DNA of 64,000 nt from Streptomyces soli (GTDB lineage: Bacteria; Actinomycetota; Actinomycetes; Streptomycetales; Streptomycetaceae), in the NCBI RefSeq assembly GCF_003999195.1, contig NZ_RJVR01000327.1, positions 25,472 to 89,471 on the forward strand, written 5' to 3'. The translations under genes were made by a program, and so were the position numbers. Below are positions 8,215 through 15,434 of the stretch, piece by piece (position 1 is the stretch's first letter; each line of letters begins with the position of its first letter). The notes under the pieces were generated by a model, which ran no database searches, had not been told where the DNA came from, and worked only from the letters and a program-made list of their open reading frames with translations.

Positions 8215-8907
8215 ATGGCTGAACCTCTCCCGATGCCCGCCGTCCCGAAGGGCGTGGCGGGGCGTGCGCTGGACCCGACCGAGGTGATACCCCACCCCCG
8301 GCCGCTGCAGCCGAGCGAGCCCGGCGGTGCCAGGGTGATCAGCGGCGAGGTCGTCGGTGCCCGGCACCGCGCGCGGCGGGCACGCCGCCCAGGGCCCGGT
8401 TCGGCGGTCACCGTGGTGCTCTCGGCGACGGGCGCGGTCGCGGGGCTGTCCCTGCTGATGCCGCACGGCGGGTCGTCGACCACAGCACAGGCCCACACCC
8501 CGCAACCGCCGAAGTCGGCCGCGGAGGACACGGCGGATGTCGCCTCCGAACCGGTCGCGACGGGGTCTGTCGTCGGCGCGAAGGCTGACGTCGCGCAGCA
8601 GGCGTCCACGTCGGACCGTGCGAACAGTTCCGGGACTTCGGCGGCGACGACCACGTCCACCACCTCCGTCGTGACGGCCGCCACGACGACCGGCAGCGGC
8701 AAGCACGCCAGGGCCAGCGGCACATGGGACACCAACGACTGGCAGGAGGCCATCGCACGGGCCGCCGCCGCCCAGCGGGCTTCCCAGCAGGACCAGACCG
8801 GCCGGCACCGCGCCCCCACCGGATCCGGGACCGCGTCCGGATATCAGGGGAGCCAGGACGGCCAGGCGTCTGCGGGCGGCCGGAACCAGAGCACGTGGCG
8901 GCACTGA
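8215..8907 (+). CDS. Hypothetical membrane-anchored Ser/Thr/Ala-rich protein
   Basis: 230 aa. The N-terminal about 60 residues are basic and proline-rich (RHRARRARRPGPGS), followed by one likely membrane segment (about 62-82, AVTVVLSATGAVAGLSLLMP). An extracytoplasmic tail rich in T, S, A and Q ends GGRNQSTWRH. This is a type II membrane topology with a low-complexity linker, seen in many streptomycete proteins of unknown role. No domain is recognised. A 255-aa frame runs on the opposite strand but lacks protein-like features. The start codon has only a weak upstream CAGGGACC. It sits between the IS relic and the decayed PAS/HATPase regulator. Confidence 0.6.
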   Translation: MAEPLPMPAVPKGVAGRALDPTEVIPHPRPLQPSEPGGARVISGEVVGARHRARRARRPGPGSAVTVVLSATGAVAGLSLLMPHGGSSTTAQAHTPQPPKSAAEDTADVASEPVATGSVVGAKADVAQQASTSDRANSSGTSAATTTSTTSVVTAATTTGSGKHARASGTWDTNDWQEAIARAAAAQRASQQDQTGRHRAPTGSGTASGYQGSQDGQASAGGRNQSTWRH

Positions 8908-8914
8908 CATAACG

Positions 8915-9534
8915 TCAGGAGAGCTCCTGCTCGGCCCAGATGGTCTTTCCGGCGGGGGTCTGCCGGGTGCCCCAGCACTGGGTGAGAGGCGACCAGCAGC
9001 AGACCGCGACCGCCTTCGTCGAAGAGCGGGCCCCGGCGCAGGTGAGGGGCGGTGCTGTTGGCGTCCGAGACCTCGGTGATGAGGGTGGTGTCGCGGATCA
9101 GGCGCAGCTGTATGGGGCCACCGCCCGCGTAACGGATGGCGTTGGTGACGAGTTCGCTGACCACCAGCTCCGTGGTGAACACCATCTCGTCGAGTCCCCA
9201 CTCCTCCAACTGCTCAGCGGCCATCTTGCGGGCCTCGGCGACGATGGCCGGATCGGAGAGCAGCACTCGTCCTTGAGCGGGAAGAAGTACATGGACCACG
9301 CGTGCTCGCGGGCGTGGCCGGGGGCGCGGGCGTAGCTCTCCCGGGTCAGCGTCTCGCCGGTAGGTCGCGCAGGGGGCGCCCGATGACGTCGGCGGGCTCC
9401 CGGCCGAGCAGCCGAGCGGCGGCAGGGTCACAGGCGACGACGGTCCCCCGGGCATCGACCGCGACGGCAGGGACCACGGGCGCTGTGCGCCCGCGGCCTT
9501 CGTCCTCGCCACCTCGGTCGGCCTCTGTACCCAT
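8915..9534 (-). pseudogene. Decayed PAS + HATPase regulator (SpoIIE/RsbW-like)
   Basis: Three frames must be stitched together. From an ATG at 9534 a PAS-like segment reads VVACDPAAARLLGREPADVI then GRPLRDLP. A second frame has a PAS-end-like WSMYFFPLKDE. The third (9270 to about 8995) is a Bergerat-fold ATPase: AEQLEEWGLDEM, FTTELVVSELVTNAIRYAGG (the N-box), VSDANSTAPHLR, DEGGRGLLLVA (G-box). Just after GLLLVA the frame shifts again and continues as LTQCWGTRQTPAGKTIWAE, QELS and a stop at 8915. The GAF and phosphatase portions expected between PAS and HATPase are absent. This is an internally deleted, multiply frameshifted sigma-factor/anti-sigma regulator. Confidence 0.8.
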
Positions 9535-9670
9535 TGACAGGTCTCTCGTCCTCACCACGGCTTACCCTCAGGATGATCCCTCCTCTCTCCGGTCTCAAGC
9601 GGCGCGTGGCACCCTGTGCACAGCGCTGCCCACCGTTGACACTGAGACAAGGTGATCGTGAGGAGCGCGC

Positions 9671-11239
9671 GTGACAGTGACGATCGGCACCGGCCCGGTG
9701 ATGAGCAGGGTCCGCCGGGCAGCCCTGAGGTCCTCGGGGTGGCCCGCGTCGCCATGGGCCCGGGGAGCGGCGGCCGTCTCGGCCGGGGCGCTTCCGGCAC
9801 TGGCCTTTCCGGCGCCGTCGCTGTGGTGGCTGGCCTACGGGGCGCTGGTGCCGTGGCTGCTGCTGGTCAGATCGGCGCCGACGGGGCGGCGCGCTGCGCT
9901 GGACGGGTGGCTCGGCGGCGCCGGCTTCATGATCGCCGTACATCATTGGCTGTGGTCCAGCCTGCATGTGTTCATCGTGGTCCTTGCGCTGCTGCTGGGA
10001 GCACTGTGGGCGCTGTGGGGGTGGCTGGTGCGCCGACTGCTCGGCGGGGCGCCGGGTGCCGGGCGGGTGGGCGCGGGGCTGGTGCTGGTGCCGTGCGGCT
10101 GGCTGATGGTGGAGCTGGCCCGCTCCTGGGAGTACCTGGGCGGCCCGTGGGGGCTGATAGGGGCCAGCCAGTGGCAGGTGGCGCCGGCGCTGCGGCTGGC
10201 GTCGGTGGGCGGGGTCTGGCTGATCAGCGCGCTGGTGCTCGCCGTGAACACGGCGCTGGCCGTGCTGATCGCCGTCCCCCGGGCCCGGATCCCCGCCTGC
10301 GTCGCGCTGGCGCTGGTGGCGGTCGCGGCGGACGCGGTGTGGCTGTGGGCGCCGGTGCCGGGCACCGGCGGGGCGCGGGTGCGGGTCGCGGTCGTACAGC
10401 CGGGGGTGATCGAGAGTGCGCAGGGCCGCTTCGACCGGGGCGAGCAGCTGACCCGGACGCTCGCGGGGCGGGGCGTCGACCTGGTGGTGTGGGGCGAGAG
10501 CAGCGTCGGCTTCGACCTGACCTCGCGTCCGGACATCGCCCGCCGCCTGGCCGCCCTGTCCCGCGACGTCGGCGCCGATGTGCTGGTCAACGTCGACGCC
10601 CGGCGGTCCGACGGCCACGGCATCTCCAAGACCTCGGTGCTGATCGGCCCGGACGGGCAGGTCGGCGCGAGCTACGACAAGATGCGCCTGGTGCCGTTCG
10701 GCGAGTACATCCCGGCCCGCTCACTGCTGGGCTGGGCCACCTCGGTGGGCAAGGCCGCCGGTGAGGACCGGCGGCGCGGCAGCCACCAGGTGGTGATGGA
10801 CACCGGACACCTGCGGATAGGCCCGCTGGTCTGCTTCGAGTCGGCCTTCCCCGACATGAGCCGCAGCCTGGCGGGCAAGGGCGCGCAGCTACTGGTGGCC
10901 GAGTCCTCGACCTCGTCCTTCCAGAACAGTTGGGCCCCCGAGCAGCACGCCTCGCTGGCCGCGCTACGGGCCGCCGAGTCCTGGCGCCCCATGGTGCACG
11001 CCACGCTCACCGGCGTCAGCGCGGTGTACGACGCCCGGGGGCGGCAGATCGGCCCGCGGCTCGGTACGGACAGCAGCACCACCGCCGTCTACGAGGTGCC
11101 GCTGTCGCAGGGGCGCAGCCCGTACGACCGGTACGGGGACTGGGTGGTGAAGCTGGCGATCGGTCTGCTGGCGCTGGCCGCCGCCTACGAGGCGTACGCG
11201 GTGGCGGCGGTCAGGCGGTCTGCGCGCCGATCTCGGTGA
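9671..11239 (+). CDS. lnt: Apolipoprotein N-acyltransferase
   Basis: 522 aa. About six N-terminal membrane helices (residues 33-225) precede a nitrilase-like domain. The catalytic triad is readable at positions close to E. coli Lnt: E276 in VVWGESS, K337 in YDKMRLVPFGEYIP and C388 in LVCFES. It would transfer an acyl chain to the N-terminal cysteine of lipoproteins on the outer face of the membrane. The GTG at 9671 is supported by GAGGAG with a 5-nt spacer. Streptomyces often carry two lnt homologues. The C-terminus ends in one more helix and a basic tail, and its last 29 bp overlap the convergent oxidoreductase gene. Confidence 0.94.
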   Translation: MTVTIGTGPVMSRVRRAALRSSGWPASPWARGAAAVSAGALPALAFPAPSLWWLAYGALVPWLLLVRSAPTGRRAALDGWLGGAGFMIAVHHWLWSSLHVFIVVLALLLGALWALWGWLVRRLLGGAPGAGRVGAGLVLVPCGWLMVELARSWEYLGGPWGLIGASQWQVAPALRLASVGGVWLISALVLAVNTALAVLIAVPRARIPACVALALVAVAADAVWLWAPVPGTGGARVRVAVVQPGVIESAQGRFDRGEQLTRTLAGRGVDLVVWGESSVGFDLTSRPDIARRLAALSRDVGADVLVNVDARRSDGHGISKTSVLIGPDGQVGASYDKMRLVPFGEYIPARSLLGWATSVGKAAGEDRRRGSHQVVMDTGHLRIGPLVCFESAFPDMSRSLAGKGAQLLVAESSTSSFQNSWAPEQHASLAALRAAESWRPMVHATLTGVSAVYDARGRQIGPRLGTDSSTTAVYEVPLSQGRSPYDRYGDWVVKLAIGLLALAAAYEAYAVAAVRRSARRSR

Positions 11240-12110
11240 CGATCCGTTCGCACAGCTCGTGGGTGCGAAGGCTGTCCTGCCCGTCGAGCAGTTTCCCGCT
11301 GCGTACGGCGTCCAGGAAGGTATGGGTGATCTGTTCGAAGCCGCGCTGCCTGGCCACCGGTACCCAGTCGCCACGGCGGCGGAGGGTGGGCTGGCCCTTG
11401 TGGTCGATGACGTCGGCGATGTTGAGGACCTCGCGCTTGGTGTCCTCGCCCGACACCTCGAGCCGCTCCTCGGTGGAGCCGCTCATCCGGTTCATGACGC
11501 CGATGGCCGTGAAGCCGTCACCGGACAACTGCAGTACGACGTGGTGCACGGCTCCGTCGCGCGTCTTGGCCCGTACGGCGGTGTCCTGGACCGCGCCGGG
11601 GAGAAGGAAGCGCAGGGTGTCGACGACGTGGATGAAGTCGTCGTAGACGAAGGTCCGCGCACTCCCGGGGAGGCCGATCCGGTTCTTCTGCATCAGGATC
11701 AGGTCGCGGGGGTGGTCCAGGCACTGGGTGTAGGCGGGCGCGTAGCGGCGGTTGAAGCCGGTCATGAGGCTGACGCGGCGGTCGGCGGCGAGCTGGACGA
11801 GGTGTTCGGCACCGCCGAGGTCGGCGGCGAGGGGCTTGTCGAGGTAGACCGGGACGCCGGCCTCAAGGAGCCGCTCGGCGATCCCGACGTGGTCGCCGGT
11901 GGGCGCGTGCACGAAGGCGGCGTCAAGTCCCTGGTCAAGCAGGCCGTCGAGGGTGGGGTGGCGGTGCGCGATGCGGTACGCGTCACCGACCCGGTCCAGG
12001 GTGGCGCGGCTGCGGGTGTGCAGATGCAGGTCCAGGCCCGGCTGGGCGGCGAGCACCGGCAGGTATGCCTTCTGGGCTATGTCGCCCAGCCCTATTACCC
12101 CGATCTTCAT
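11211..12110 (-). CDS. Gfo/Idh/MocA family oxidoreductase
   Basis: 299 aa. N-terminal Rossmann fold MKIGVIGLGDIAQKAYLPVL, the dinucleotide/substrate motif YLDKPLA (EKP-type) near residue 97, and a C-terminal GFO_IDH_MocA_C-like domain. These enzymes oxidise or reduce sugars and inositols with NAD(P). The ATG at 12110 starts exactly at the Rossmann strand, so the 55-residue upstream extension of the frame is rejected. It is convergent with lnt, with a 29-bp overlap, and divergent from the DinB gene 55 bp away. The substrate is unknown. Confidence 0.88.
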   Translation of the reverse strand: MKIGVIGLGDIAQKAYLPVLAAQPGLDLHLHTRSRATLDRVGDAYRIAHRHPTLDGLLDQGLDAAFVHAPTGDHVGIAERLLEAGVPVYLDKPLAADLGGAEHLVQLAADRRVSLMTGFNRRYAPAYTQCLDHPRDLILMQKNRIGLPGSARTFVYDDFIHVVDTLRFLLPGAVQDTAVRAKTRDGAVHHVVLQLSGDGFTAIGVMNRMSGSTEERLEVSGEDTKREVLNIADVIDHKGQPTLRRRGDWVPVARQRGFEQITHTFLDAVRSGKLLDGQDSLRTHELCERIVTEIGAQTA

Positions 12111-12165
12111 GTGGCTCAGCATATTGCGTCGCGGCTGCCCGGCCGCGGCGGCCATGATGGCCGCC

Positions 12166-12678
12166 ATGACCACCAAACGCATCGACCCGCCGAACGTCGC
12201 CGACGAGCGCACCCTCCTCGAAGGCTTCCTGGAATTCCACCGCGACACCCTGGCCCTCAAATGCGAGGGACTCACCGACCCGCAGTTGCGCGAGGCGACC
12301 GTGCCGCCGTCCGAGCTGACGCTGCTGGGGCTCGTACGACATCTGGCCGAGGTGGAGCGGGGGTGGTTCCGCGATGTCCTCGCCGGGGAGGAGGCGCCGC
12401 CGCTCTACTACAGCGAGGCCGACCGTGACGGGGAGTTCCACGACCTCGACGAGGCGGATACCGCGGAGGCCTTCGCGACCTGGCGGGACGAGGTGGAGCA
12501 CGCGCGGGCGGTGGCCCGCGAGCGTTCGCTGGACGACCTCGGCAGCCGGGTGCGGAAGGGCGAACGCGAGGAGTTCTCGCTGCGCTGGATCTACATCCAC
12601 ATGATCGAGGAGTACTCGAGGCACAACGGCCACGCCGATCTGATCCGCGAGCGGATCGACGGCGAGACGGGCGAGTAG
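12166..12678 (+). CDS. DinB family (DUF664) protein
   Basis: About 170 aa with the four-helix DinB/DUF664 pattern: LLGLVRHLAEVERGWF in helix 2 and IYIHMIEEYSRHNGHADLIR in the last helices. These provide the histidines that bind a metal in this fold. Members are thiol-dependent metal-binding enzymes (mycothiol-dependent transferases such as MST) in actinobacteria; the exact reaction here is unknown. Three in-frame ATGs (12154, 12157, 12166) are possible. The last is chosen because MTTKRIDPP matches the typical family beginning, but none has a good ribosome binding site. Confidence 0.85.
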   Translation: MTTKRIDPPNVADERTLLEGFLEFHRDTLALKCEGLTDPQLREATVPPSELTLLGLVRHLAEVERGWFRDVLAGEEAPPLYYSEADRDGEFHDLDEADTAEAFATWRDEVEHARAVARERSLDDLGSRVRKGEREEFSLRWIYIHMIEEYSRHNGHADLIRERIDGETGE

Positions 12679-12734
12679 GCCGGCCCGCCCACCAAGATCA
12701 CTCTTTGGGGGCATACCCAACCTCCGCCCGGTAC

Positions 12735-13169
12735 GTGAGAGTTGTCCGGGTGCGTCTACTGACAGTGGTGGTGGTCCTGGCGGCGGCTTCGGCCGTCTCC
12801 GGGTGTGTGACTGTGTCCCCTGGGCCTGCCGGGCCCGAGCCCGCCTCGGGGCCTGTGGCGCCCTCGCCGGTGGGGCGGCCGGCGCCGATGGTCCAGGGGC
12901 CGGCGCTCGAGGCGCTGGCCACCGTACGGCCCGAGCCGGCGGAGTCGCCGAAGCGGAAGCCGGAGCACCGGGCCGCGCCTCGGGCAGCGGTGAACCAGCC
13001 GGTGCGGCGCCACCGTCAGGCGCCTGCTCCGGCCGCGGAGAGGCCGCTCCCCCGCGGTGTGCCCAAGGTCCCCGGTGGCGGCAATGTCTGCGACATGGGC
13101 GAGAAGTACGGGGGCTGGACGGGCCAGAGCGACGCCTCGCGAATCTGCCGGCGGGCCTACGGCAACTGA
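12735..13169 (+). CDS. Small putative lipoprotein
   Basis: About 144 aa from a GTG at 12735. Basic n-region (RVVRVR), hydrophobic core, and lipobox ASAVSGC giving an acylated cysteine near residue 24; then a Pro/Ala-rich linker. The C-terminal 30 residues (VCDMGEKYGGW, then SRICRRAYG) hold two cysteines that could form a disulfide. This short C-terminal module is a recurring streptomycete exported domain, but I know of no function for it. The stop codon lies inside the first unit of a 17-bp degenerate tandem repeat, so the tail may have been altered by repeat expansion. A second GTG at 12750 would also leave a workable signal peptide. Confidence 0.75.
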   Translation: MRVVRVRLLTVVVVLAAASAVSGCVTVSPGPAGPEPASGPVAPSPVGRPAPMVQGPALEALATVRPEPAESPKRKPEHRAAPRAAVNQPVRRHRQAPAPAAERPLPRGVPKVPGGGNVCDMGEKYGGWTGQSDASRICRRAYGN

Positions 13170-13221
13170 AGGCCTCCGGCAGCTGAAGGCTTACGGCACT
13201 GAAGGGCTACGGCAACTGGTC
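13155..13221. repeat. Four-unit degenerate 17-bp tandem repeat spanning two convergent stop codons
   Basis: Units read GCCTACGGCAACTGAAG, GCCTCCGGCAGCTGAAG, GCTTACGGCACTGAAG (one base shorter) and GGCTACGGCAACTGGTC. The lipoprotein stop (TGA 13167-13169) lies in unit 1 and the stop of the opposite-strand gene (13207) in unit 4. The array therefore forms the whole convergent intergenic space and both C-terminal tails. Confidence 0.8.
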
Positions 13222-13647
13222 GGAGCCGGTCAGGCGCAGCTCCATGCGCCCGATGGCGGCCCGGACCCCGTCGCCGTACTCGTCGTCGCCGAGCCCGCTG
13301 CAGGCCTCCCGGGCCCGGCTGAGGTGGCTTCGCGCCATGCGTTCCTCGCCCACCTTCCAGTAGGAGGCGGCGAGGTTGAGGTGCAGCGAGGGATAGAAGC
13401 CGCGCGCCGTCTCTCCGCTCATGCCGGAGGCGGCGCGCAGCGCCCGTCCGTCCCAGACGAGTTCTTCCTCCGGGTCGTCCTGGGTGTCGGCCATGTAGTG
13501 CGCCAGCGTGCAGCGGTGGAGGGGGTCGCCGTCCTCGCCGATCTCCTCCCACAGGGCGAGGAAGCGGTTGCGTGCCTCCTCGCGGTCCCCGCCGTGCAGC
13601 AGCATCACCACCTGGCCGATCCGCGTCATGACCTCGTCATTCACCAC
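13207..13647 (-). CDS. Conserved hypothetical TPR-like protein
   Basis: 146 aa, predominantly helical, with tetratricopeptide-like paired helices: LLHGGDREEARNRFLALWEE, a CTLAHYMADTQDD segment and LHLNLAASYWKVGEERMARS. It begins MVNDEVMTRIGQVVMLL. Proteins of this type recur in Streptomyces without an assigned role, and a protein-interaction function is likely. The gene ends inside the 17-bp tandem repeat. It is followed, 9 bp upstream on the same strand, by the methyltransferase stop (13657), so the two may be co-transcribed. Confidence 0.78.
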   Translation of the reverse strand: MVNDEVMTRIGQVVMLLHGGDREEARNRFLALWEEIGEDGDPLHRCTLAHYMADTQDDPEEELVWDGRALRAASGMSGETARGFYPSLHLNLAASYWKVGEERMARSHLSRAREACSGLGDDEYGDGVRAAIGRMELRLTGSDQLP

Positions 13648-13656
13648 GAGCCAACG

Positions 13657-14589
13657 CTATACGCCCAGTCTGACAAATCGCGTCAGGCGCGTGCCTCCCG
13701 TCAGGCGCGTGCCGTGGTCAGCAGATGCCCTCCCCCAGCCTTCGGCCGGTGGGGGCACCTCCCAGCCGCCAGGCTGGTGGGGGTCCCCCCGGACGGAGTC
13801 TGGGGGAGAGGACCCCCATGTCGCTTCGCTCCCACCCAGCAGCGTGGGAGCGGTCTCCACGGCCCGGAGCGCTTCGAGGACCAGGGCCCGGCGCTCGGGG
13901 TCGTCGAGGTGGGCGTCCATGTCGACCATGAGCCAGGCGGTGCCCTCGAGCCCGTAGCGCACGGCGTCGGCGAGGCCGGCCTCGGCGAATTCGGCGGGGA
14001 TCTCGTCGGGGTCGTGGAAGTAGGCGTCCGTGAACAGGTCTACGTCGCCCGTGGGCCGCAGATGGCCGGTGGCCAGGACCTCGTCCTTGAGGGCCCGCAC
14101 CTCGCGTTCGAAGTAGCGGGCGGTCCTGAGGCCGTCGTGCAGCCCCGCGTAACGGCTGATGGTGGCCGCAGCGACCAGCCCGCCTGGGCGAGCGACCCGG
14201 CGGGCCTCGGCCAGGGCCTGTACTCGGTCCGCCCGCTCGGGGAGGTGGTAAAGCGGCCCGAGCATCAGCACGACGTCGTACGAGCCGTCCCCGTACGGCA
14301 GGTCGCGGGCGTCGCCGGGCCGCGCGGTCACGCCGGGGAGCCGCCCGGCCTGCTTCACGTGCAGCGGCACCGGGTCGATGACCTCGACCTCGTGGCCGTC
14401 GGCGGCGAGCCATTCGGCGTGCACTCCGCTCGCCCCGCCCACGTCGAGCACGCGGCTGGGGGCGGGCGGCAGTGCGCGCCTCAGGACGTCCTGGGTGCGC
14501 CAGAATTCCAGCCGGTTGACGCCGGCACGGAGTCGGCCGTCCTCCTCGCCCTGCTCGTAGTAGGCGAGGACATGGAGTTCGAGAGCCAT
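13657..14589 (-). CDS. SAM-dependent methyltransferase with repeat-derived C-terminal tail
   Basis: 310 aa. Class I methyltransferase fold with motif I RVLDVGGASGVHAEWLA, an acidic end of strand 2 (EVIDPVP), and DVVLMLGPLYHLPERADR. The substrate is unknown. After LRAVETAPTLLG the frame enters a Streptomyces hairpin repeat (about 13728-13835) and reads SEATWGSSPPDSV and so on for about 55 residues. In the +1 frame directly beyond the repeat stands HLLTTARA and a stop, which is what the homologous C-terminus would look like. The present tail is therefore probably an artefact of repeat insertion rather than a domain; the catalytic core is intact. Confidence 0.88.
   Translation of the reverse strand: MALELHVLAYYEQGEEDGRLRAGVNRLEFWRTQDVLRRALPPAPSRVLDVGGASGVHAEWLAADGHEVEVIDPVPLHVKQAGRLPGVTARPGDARDLPYGDGSYDVVLMLGPLYHLPERADRVQALAEARRVARPGGLVAAATISRYAGLHDGLRTARYFEREVRALKDEVLATGHLRPTGDVDLFTDAYFHDPDEIPAEFAEAGLADAVRYGLEGTAWLMVDMDAHLDDPERRALVLEALRAVETAPTLLGGSEATWGSSPPDSVRGDPHQPGGWEVPPPAEGWGRASADHGTRLTGGTRLTRFVRLGV
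13728..13835. repeat. Streptomyces-type hairpin repeat inserted in a coding region
   Basis: A roughly 108-bp element of nested inverted repeats: CCCCCAGCCTTCGGCCGGTG with GGGG following, a second arm around GCCGCCAGGCTGG, and a closing GACCCCCATGTCGCTTCGCT. Similar palindromic elements with the TCGCTTCGCTCCCA end occur scattered in Streptomyces genomes, normally between genes. Next to it a 14-bp direct duplication, GTCAGGCGCGTGCC, appears twice, at 13682 and 13700. A shorter relative sits inside dinB at 54793. Confidence 0.75.
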
Positions 14590-14629
14590 GCTTGATGGTC
14601 GAAGATCCGCGCCGCCCCGGGCAAGGCAA

Positions 14630-15313
14630 TTACGCGGCGCCCAGGTCCGGGATCCGCCAGTCGACCGGGTCGTGGCCCTGCGCCTTGACCGCCTCGTCGA
14701 TCTGCGTGAAGGGGCGGCTGCCGAGGAAGAGCTTCGCGGACAGCGGCGAGGGGTGCGCGCCCTGCACGACGGCGTGCCGCGAGGTGTCGATCAGGGGCAG
14801 CTTCTTCTTCGCGTAATTGCCCCACAGGACGAAGACCGCCGGGTCGGGCCGCCCGGAGACCGCCTTGATCACCGCGTCCGTGAACTTCTCCCAGCCCTTT
14901 CCCTTGTGCGAGTTGGCCTCGCCCTCGCGGACGGTCAGCACCGCGTTGAGCAGCAGGACGCCCTGATGGGCCCACGGCATGAGATAGCCGTTGTCCGGGA
15001 CCGGGTACCCGAACTCCTCCTTCATCTCCTTGTAGATGTTCCGCAGCGAGGGCGGGGTCTTCACCCCGGGCCGCACCGAGAAGCACAGGCCGTGCCCCTG
15101 GCCCTCGCCGTGGTACGGGTCCTGGCCCAGGACCAGCACCTTGACCTGGTCGTACGGCGTCGCATCCAGAGCGGCGAAGACCTCGTCACGCGGCGGGAAG
15201 ATCTTGTGCGCGGCCCGCTCGGCCTCGACGAACTCGGTCAGCTCCTTGAAGTAGGGCTTGTCCAACTCCCCACCGAGGACGGCCTGCCAGGACTCGGGCA
15301 GCATGCTGGGCAC
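14630..15313 (-). CDS. ung: Uracil-DNA glycosylase (family 1)
   Basis: 227 aa, the usual length. The water-activating loop GQDPYHG (catalytic Asp) lies near residue 63, the uracil-recognition LLLNAVLTVREGEANSHKGK loop is present, and the DNA-intercalating HPSPLS motif sits near the end. It removes uracil from DNA to start base-excision repair. A GTG start at 15313 is chosen because GGAGG lies 8 nt upstream; an internal ATG at 15304 is the alternative. The region just upstream carries the left copy of the 85-bp repeat that bounds the neighbouring island, so ung is the last conserved gene before it. Confidence 0.97.
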   Translation of the reverse strand: MPSMLPESWQAVLGGELDKPYFKELTEFVEAERAAHKIFPPRDEVFAALDATPYDQVKVLVLGQDPYHGEGQGHGLCFSVRPGVKTPPSLRNIYKEMKEEFGYPVPDNGYLMPWAHQGVLLLNAVLTVREGEANSHKGKGWEKFTDAVIKAVSGRPDPAVFVLWGNYAKKKLPLIDTSRHAVVQGAHPSPLSAKLFLGSRPFTQIDEAVKAQGHDPVDWRIPDLGAA

Positions 15314-15349
15314 GTCTGGAACCTCCGGTACACGATCCGTTACTGGAGC

Positions 15350-15434
15350 TCAACGTACCGGGGACCACTGACAATCGCTCACGCGGCGTCGAGCCGGTCC
15401 CGCACCTCCGGAGCGAGGTCCGGCTCTGCGGCCG
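15350..15434. repeat. Left copy of 85-bp direct repeat (aldo/keto reductase 3' end)
   Basis: Aligned without gaps to 25009-25093 with 9 mismatches (about 89% identity). It contains 29 bp of downstream sequence plus the last codons and stop of an aldo/keto reductase. In this copy those codons are read as the C-terminus of the MFS gene (DLAPEVRDRLDAA, against DLAPELRNRLDAS in the true reductase). The two copies enclose about 9.6 kb. Confidence 0.85.

Noticed and set aside
8052..8819. 255-codon reverse frame opposite the Ser/Thr-rich protein
   Set aside because: Ala/Val-rich mirror of the forward gene without signal, motif or start support; the forward frame has a plausible membrane topology.
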